64,000 nucleotides of DNA from Pseudomonas cichorii. GTDB taxonomy: Bacteria > Pseudomonadota > Gammaproteobacteria > Pseudomonadales > Pseudomonadaceae. Every line of letters starts with the position of its first letter. The stretch's first letter is position 1. Both the position numbers and the translations under genes were made by a program. Under the pieces are notes generated by a model. That model saw only the letters and a list, made by a program, of their open reading frames with translations. It was not told the DNA's origin and ran no database searches. Shown piece by piece: positions 61,094 through 64,000 of this stretch. The stretch lies in NCBI RefSeq assembly GCF_003700275.1, contig NZ_RBRE01000103.1, positions 1-64,000 on the forward strand, written 5' to 3'.

Positions 61094-61903
61094 CTATTGC
61101 AGCACGAAATAATCGTAGCGCATGGAAACGGTGACCTTGAACGGTCCGGGTTGCTCAATGACGGCAGTGCGACGCTCGGCGCTGGCACGCCAGCCGTGAG
61201 GTGTCATGGCCAGCAGGTCGGCGCGTGACTGGCCATCGATCAGCTTGAGGGTGTAGCGCAGGGTTTCACTGTGTTGCAACTGCATGCCTTCCGGCACCAG
61301 GGCCAGATGCTTGTCGTCGGCGTAGTCGCGAACTTCATCGTAAAGCCGCTGGCGCAGTTCCATCAGGTGTTCGCTGGTCGGTCCGACACGCATCAGGCCG
61401 CCACCGGGCGTCAGCAGGCGCTTGGCCTCCTTCCAGTCCAGCGGGCTGAAGACGCTGGCCAGAAACTGACAGCTGGCATCCGGCAACGGCACGCGGGCCA
61501 TGCTGGCGACCATCCAGGTCAGTTTCGGGTTGCGGCGGCAGGCGCGCTTGACCGCTTCGCGGGAAATATCCAGCGCGTAGCCGTCGGCGTGGGGCAAGGC
61601 CTCGGCGATCTGAGCGGTGTAATAGCCTTCGCCGCAACCGATGTCCAGCCAGTGCGCCGGGGCACGTTCGGCAGCCAGTTCGGCAAGACGTTGCGCCACC
61701 GGTGCGTAATGCCCGGCATTGAGGAAGTCACGGCGGGCTTCGACCATCGCCTGATTATCACCGGGGTCGCGGCTGTTCTTGTGCTGCACGGGCAGCAGGT
61801 TCAGATAACCCTGGCGCGCACGGTCGAAGCGATGATTGGCGGGGCAGACCACGCCATTGTCGGCGGCGCTCAGCGGCGCCGCACAGATTGGGCAGGTCAG
61901 CAT
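61094..61903 (-). CDS. rlmA: 23S rRNA (guanine(745)-N1)-methyltransferase RlmA
   Basis: 269 residues. The N-terminal zinc site uses Cys4, Cys7, Cys20 and His24 (CPIC, CPANH). HRFDRARQGYLNLLPVQH is characteristic of RlmA, and the AdoMet fold has HWLDIGCGEGYYT and ASVFSPLDWKEAKR. It overlaps the dapE stop by one base (TGATG). The Gram-negative RlmA methylates G745. A tellurite-resistance (TlrB) type enzyme is the alternative, but the zinc region and length favour RlmA. Confidence 0.92.
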   Translation of the reverse strand: MLTCPICAAPLSAADNGVVCPANHRFDRARQGYLNLLPVQHKNSRDPGDNQAMVEARRDFLNAGHYAPVAQRLAELAAERAPAHWLDIGCGEGYYTAQIAEALPHADGYALDISREAVKRACRRNPKLTWMVASMARVPLPDASCQFLASVFSPLDWKEAKRLLTPGGGLMRVGPTSEHLMELRQRLYDEVRDYADDKHLALVPEGMQLQHSETLRYTLKLIDGQSRADLLAMTPHGWRASAERRTAVIEQPGPFKVTVSMRYDYFVLQ

Positions 61904-63054
61904 CAGGCGAGCAACTTGACCATGGTCTGGTAGTAGATCTCGGTCAGAACATCGAGATCGCTGGCCAGGATACGTTCGTTGACCTGGTGGATGGTCGCGT
62001 TGACCGGACCCAGCTCGACGACCTGAGTGCCAAGGGTCGCGATGAAGCGCCCGTCCGAGGTGCCGCCACTGGTGGATGCCTTGGTTTCACGCCCGGTAAC
62101 TTGCTTGATGCTGGCCGAAACCGCATCCAGCAGTGCGCCGGGTTCGGTGAGGAAAGGCAGGCCCGACAGTGCCCAGTCCACATGCCAGTCCAGGCCATGC
62201 TTGTCGAGAATTGCCGCGACACGCTGCTGCAGGCCCTCAACGGTCGATTCGGTAGAGAAGCGGAAGTTGAACACGGCGACCAGATCGCCGGGAATCACGT
62301 TGGTCGCGCCCGTACCCGAGTTGAGGTTGGAAATCTGGAAGCTGGTTGGCGGGAAGAAGGTATTGCCGTCGTCCCAGTGTTCGGCGGCCAGTTCGGCCAG
62401 TGCCGGAGCGGCGAGGTGAATCGGGTTTTTCGCCAGATGCGGATAGGCCACATGGCCCTGGATGCCGCGCACGGTCAGTTTGGCGCCCAGCGAGCCGCGA
62501 CGACCGTTCTTGACCACGTCGCCCACCAGCGTGGTGCTCGATGGCTCACCGACGATGCACCAGTCCAGACGCTCCTTGCGGGCGGCCAGACGTTCCACTA
62601 CTGCCTTGGTGCCATGGTGTGCCGGACCTTCTTCGTCGCTGGTGATCAGGAACGCTACCGACCCCTTGTGATTCGGGTAGTCGCTGACGAAGCGCTCGGA
62701 CGCCACCAGCATCGCTGCCAGGCTGCCTTTCATGTCGGCCGCACCGCGACCGCAGAGCATGCCGTGTTCATCGATCAGCGCATCGAACGGATCGTTCTGC
62801 CAGGCCTGCACCGGGCCGGTCGGGACCACATCGGTATGACCGGCGAAACACAGGACCGGACCGTCGCCGGTGCCATGGGTGGCCCAGAAGTTGTCGACAT
62901 CTTCGATGCGCATGGGCTCCAGCCTGAAGCCGGCATCGCCCAGGCGCTGCATCATCACGGTCTGGCAATCGGCATCGACCGGCGTCACCGAAGGACGGCG
63001 GATCAGGTCGCAGGCGAGTTGAAGCGTGGGCGAAAGGTCGGCTGGGGCCGTCAT
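61903..63054 (-). CDS. dapE: Succinyl-diaminopimelate desuccinylase
   Basis: 383 residues from the ATG at 63054 (MTAPADLSPTLQLACDLI); a longer reading to 63132 runs through a palindrome and has no support. M20 peptidase marks are LCFAGHTDVVPTGPV (metal His), GRGAADMKGSLAAML (bridging Asp), SDEEGPAHHGTK (catalytic Glu) and STSGGTSDGRFIATLG. It is a zinc enzyme of the lysine/DAP pathway, and its product route feeds peptidoglycan. Upstream on the same strand lies an MFS gene, 135 bp away. Confidence 0.97.
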   Translation of the reverse strand: MTAPADLSPTLQLACDLIRRPSVTPVDADCQTVMMQRLGDAGFRLEPMRIEDVDNFWATHGTGDGPVLCFAGHTDVVPTGPVQAWQNDPFDALIDEHGMLCGRGAADMKGSLAAMLVASERFVSDYPNHKGSVAFLITSDEEGPAHHGTKAVVERLAARKERLDWCIVGEPSSTTLVGDVVKNGRRGSLGAKLTVRGIQGHVAYPHLAKNPIHLAAPALAELAAEHWDDGNTFFPPTSFQISNLNSGTGATNVIPGDLVAVFNFRFSTESTVEGLQQRVAAILDKHGLDWHVDWALSGLPFLTEPGALLDAVSASIKQVTGRETKASTSGGTSDGRFIATLGTQVVELGPVNATIHQVNERILASDLDVLTEIYYQTMVKLLA

Positions 63055-63120
63055 GAACAGAACTCCGGTAGCAAGGCTTGGGGCGCGAAAAGGCGGATAT
63101 CTTAAAGCAAAACGAAGTGC

Positions 63121-63142
63121 AACGGCGGTCATGACCGCCGTT
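63121..63142 (-). terminator. 22-bp perfect palindrome between the MFS and dapE genes
   Basis: AACGGCGGTCA-TGACCGCCGTT is fully self-complementary. Read on the minus strand it is followed by GCACTTCGTTTTGC, a weak T-rich tail, so it may end MFS transcripts before dapE. A protein-binding palindrome is the alternative. Confidence 0.5.
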
Positions 63143-63189
63143 CGTTACCCGGACTTTCCACAGACCTTGGTGCCACGCTCTTTCCTGGC

Positions 63190-64000
63190 TCATTTGCGCA
63201 TGCAGACTGCGCCTGCCAGCGCAGCTACAAGAGACAGCGTGCCTGCGAGCAGGAAGGCCACGCCATAACCGTCACCCAAGGCTGCAAGTGCCGGGGACCC
63301 GGCGGCTACCAGTCGTTCGCTGTAATGTGCAGCCAGGCTGCTGATGATCGCCAGACCCAGCGCTCCGCCCATCATGAATGAAGTGTTGACGATGCCCGAG
63401 GCGATGCCTTCCTCGCCGGGCTGCACATCGTCCATGGCGGCAACCAGTATGGGGTTGAAGCCCATTCCGGCCCCCAGCCCGATCAGCAGCATGCCGGGCA
63501 GGATATCGAGAAGAAAACTGCCGTTGACGGGTATCCTGCCGAGCAGGAAAAGGCCCGTGGCGGCGATTGCAAGCCCCAGCACCAGCGGCAGTTTTACGCC
63601 ATGGCGGATAATGAGTCGGGAAGACAGGATCAGCGAACAGATGGCCATTACCAGATTGGCCGGCAGAAAGGCCAGGCCGACTTCCAGGGGTGAATAGGCC
63701 AGCACCTGTTGCAGGTAGAGCGCGCAAAGAAAGAACCAGGCAAACATGGAGGTTGCCCAAAGTACTGCAATCAGATTTGCAGTGGCCAGATTTCTCAGGC
63801 GCAATAGCCGTAGAGGAATCAACGGCTCTTTCGTGCGAACTTCTATGCCTATGAATAATATGAACAGGCCAACAGCCAAAGCCAGCAAGCCAGTGGTAGT
63901 CGCAGAGCTCCAGCCAATATGGTTGCCATTCATGACTGCATAAACGGCCAGCATCAAGGCTGACATTACGCTGATAGCGCCTGCCATATCGAGAGTACCT
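63190..64000 (-). CDS. MFS transporter, DHA2 (EmrB/QacA-like) type, 5' end cut by window edge
   Basis: 270 residues and more of frame toward the right edge; the start lies outside. The visible part has about eight membrane helices, with GIEVRTKEPLIPLRLLR joining two of them. FLPANLVMAICSLILSSRLI and LLIGLGAGMGFNPILVAAM follow, then QPGEEGIASGIVNTSFMMGGALG, which is typical of the 14-helix DHA2 drug:H+ antiporters. No regulator or fusion-protein gene is visible. It ends before the 22-bp palindrome upstream of dapE. Confidence 0.85.
   Translation of the reverse strand, partial: GTLDMAGAISVMSALMLAVYAVMNGNHIGWSSATTTGLLALAVGLFILFIGIEVRTKEPLIPLRLLRLRNLATANLIAVLWATSMFAWFFLCALYLQQVLAYSPLEVGLAFLPANLVMAICSLILSSRLIIRHGVKLPLVLGLAIAATGLFLLGRIPVNGSFLLDILPGMLLIGLGAGMGFNPILVAAMDDVQPGEEGIASGIVNTSFMMGGALGLAIISSLAAHYSERLVAAGSPALAALGDGYGVAFLLAGTLSLVAALAGAVCMRK

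Overview
This 64 kb window is a chromosomal segment of a Pseudomonas species, probably of the syringae/fluorescens type rather than P. aeruginosa. The evidence is the moderately high GC, a complete wspABCDEFR operon followed by prfB and lysS, the order ffh-rpsP-rimM-trmD-rplS-xerD-dsbC-hom-thrC, the mexLJK-type locus beside plsB, and several Pseudomonas-type intergenic inverted repeats. Comparisons with P. aeruginosa gene order are from memory, since no search could be run. I see no tRNA, rRNA, CRISPR array, insertion sequence or prophage.

Layout. 1-3010: the end of an MHS-family transporter, a CNNM/CorC-type CBS protein and a CcsA/HemX-like membrane protein on the minus strand. 3.2-11.7 kb: core housekeeping genes on the plus strand covering SRP, ribosomal proteins S16 and L19, RimM/TrmD, XerD, DsbC, and threonine synthesis (hom, thrC). 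11.7-19 kb: a signalling segment with a BvgS/EvgS-like hybrid kinase, a REC-EAL protein, a convergent NarL/LuxR-type regulator (together RocS/RocR/RocA- or SadS/SadR/SadA-like), a DUF3509 protein and a stand-alone periplasmic solute-binding-like protein. As I recall the P. aeruginosa order, this segment is not found between thrC and recJ there. 19.2-26 kb: YaeQ, RecJ, an Old Yellow Enzyme, a soluble PAS hybrid kinase and a TerB/DUF533 protein. 26.2-34.8 kb: the Wsp surface-sensing pathway, which controls the c-di-GMP cyclase WspR. 34.9-47.8 kb: prfB with its programmed frameshift, lysS, a TetR regulator, two lipoprotein genes, a QEGLA-motif putative metallopeptidase, an OmpA/LptF lipoprotein with a DUF4398 partner, ppc, adk and tsaB. 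48-57.2 kb: small uncharacterised genes, DUF72, a PEP-mutase-like enzyme, an extensin-like protein, rsmJ and the MexL/MexJK-type efflux locus. 57.2-64 kb, minus strand: DUF4197, plsB, a small conserved protein, rlmA, dapE and the 3' part of an MFS drug transporter.

How genes work together. Two c-di-GMP modules lie within 20 kb: a synthesis arm (Wsp, with a complete GGEEF and I-site) and a putative degradation arm. The EAL protein of the second arm has most catalytic motifs but Pro where the usual KxD aspartate stands. The efflux locus has a divergent TetR gene with a dyad in the shared promoter and no outer-membrane channel of its own.

No wholly new multigene system is evident. The points most worth following are the altered EAL domain, the HExxxH...QEGLA protein (resembling DUF1704/MATCAP-type peptidases), a 207-residue orphan built on a gap-free 47-residue duplication, a terminator-like hairpin directly in front of hom, and four copies of a TTCGCGAATGAAT inverted repeat, two of them in mRNA leader positions.
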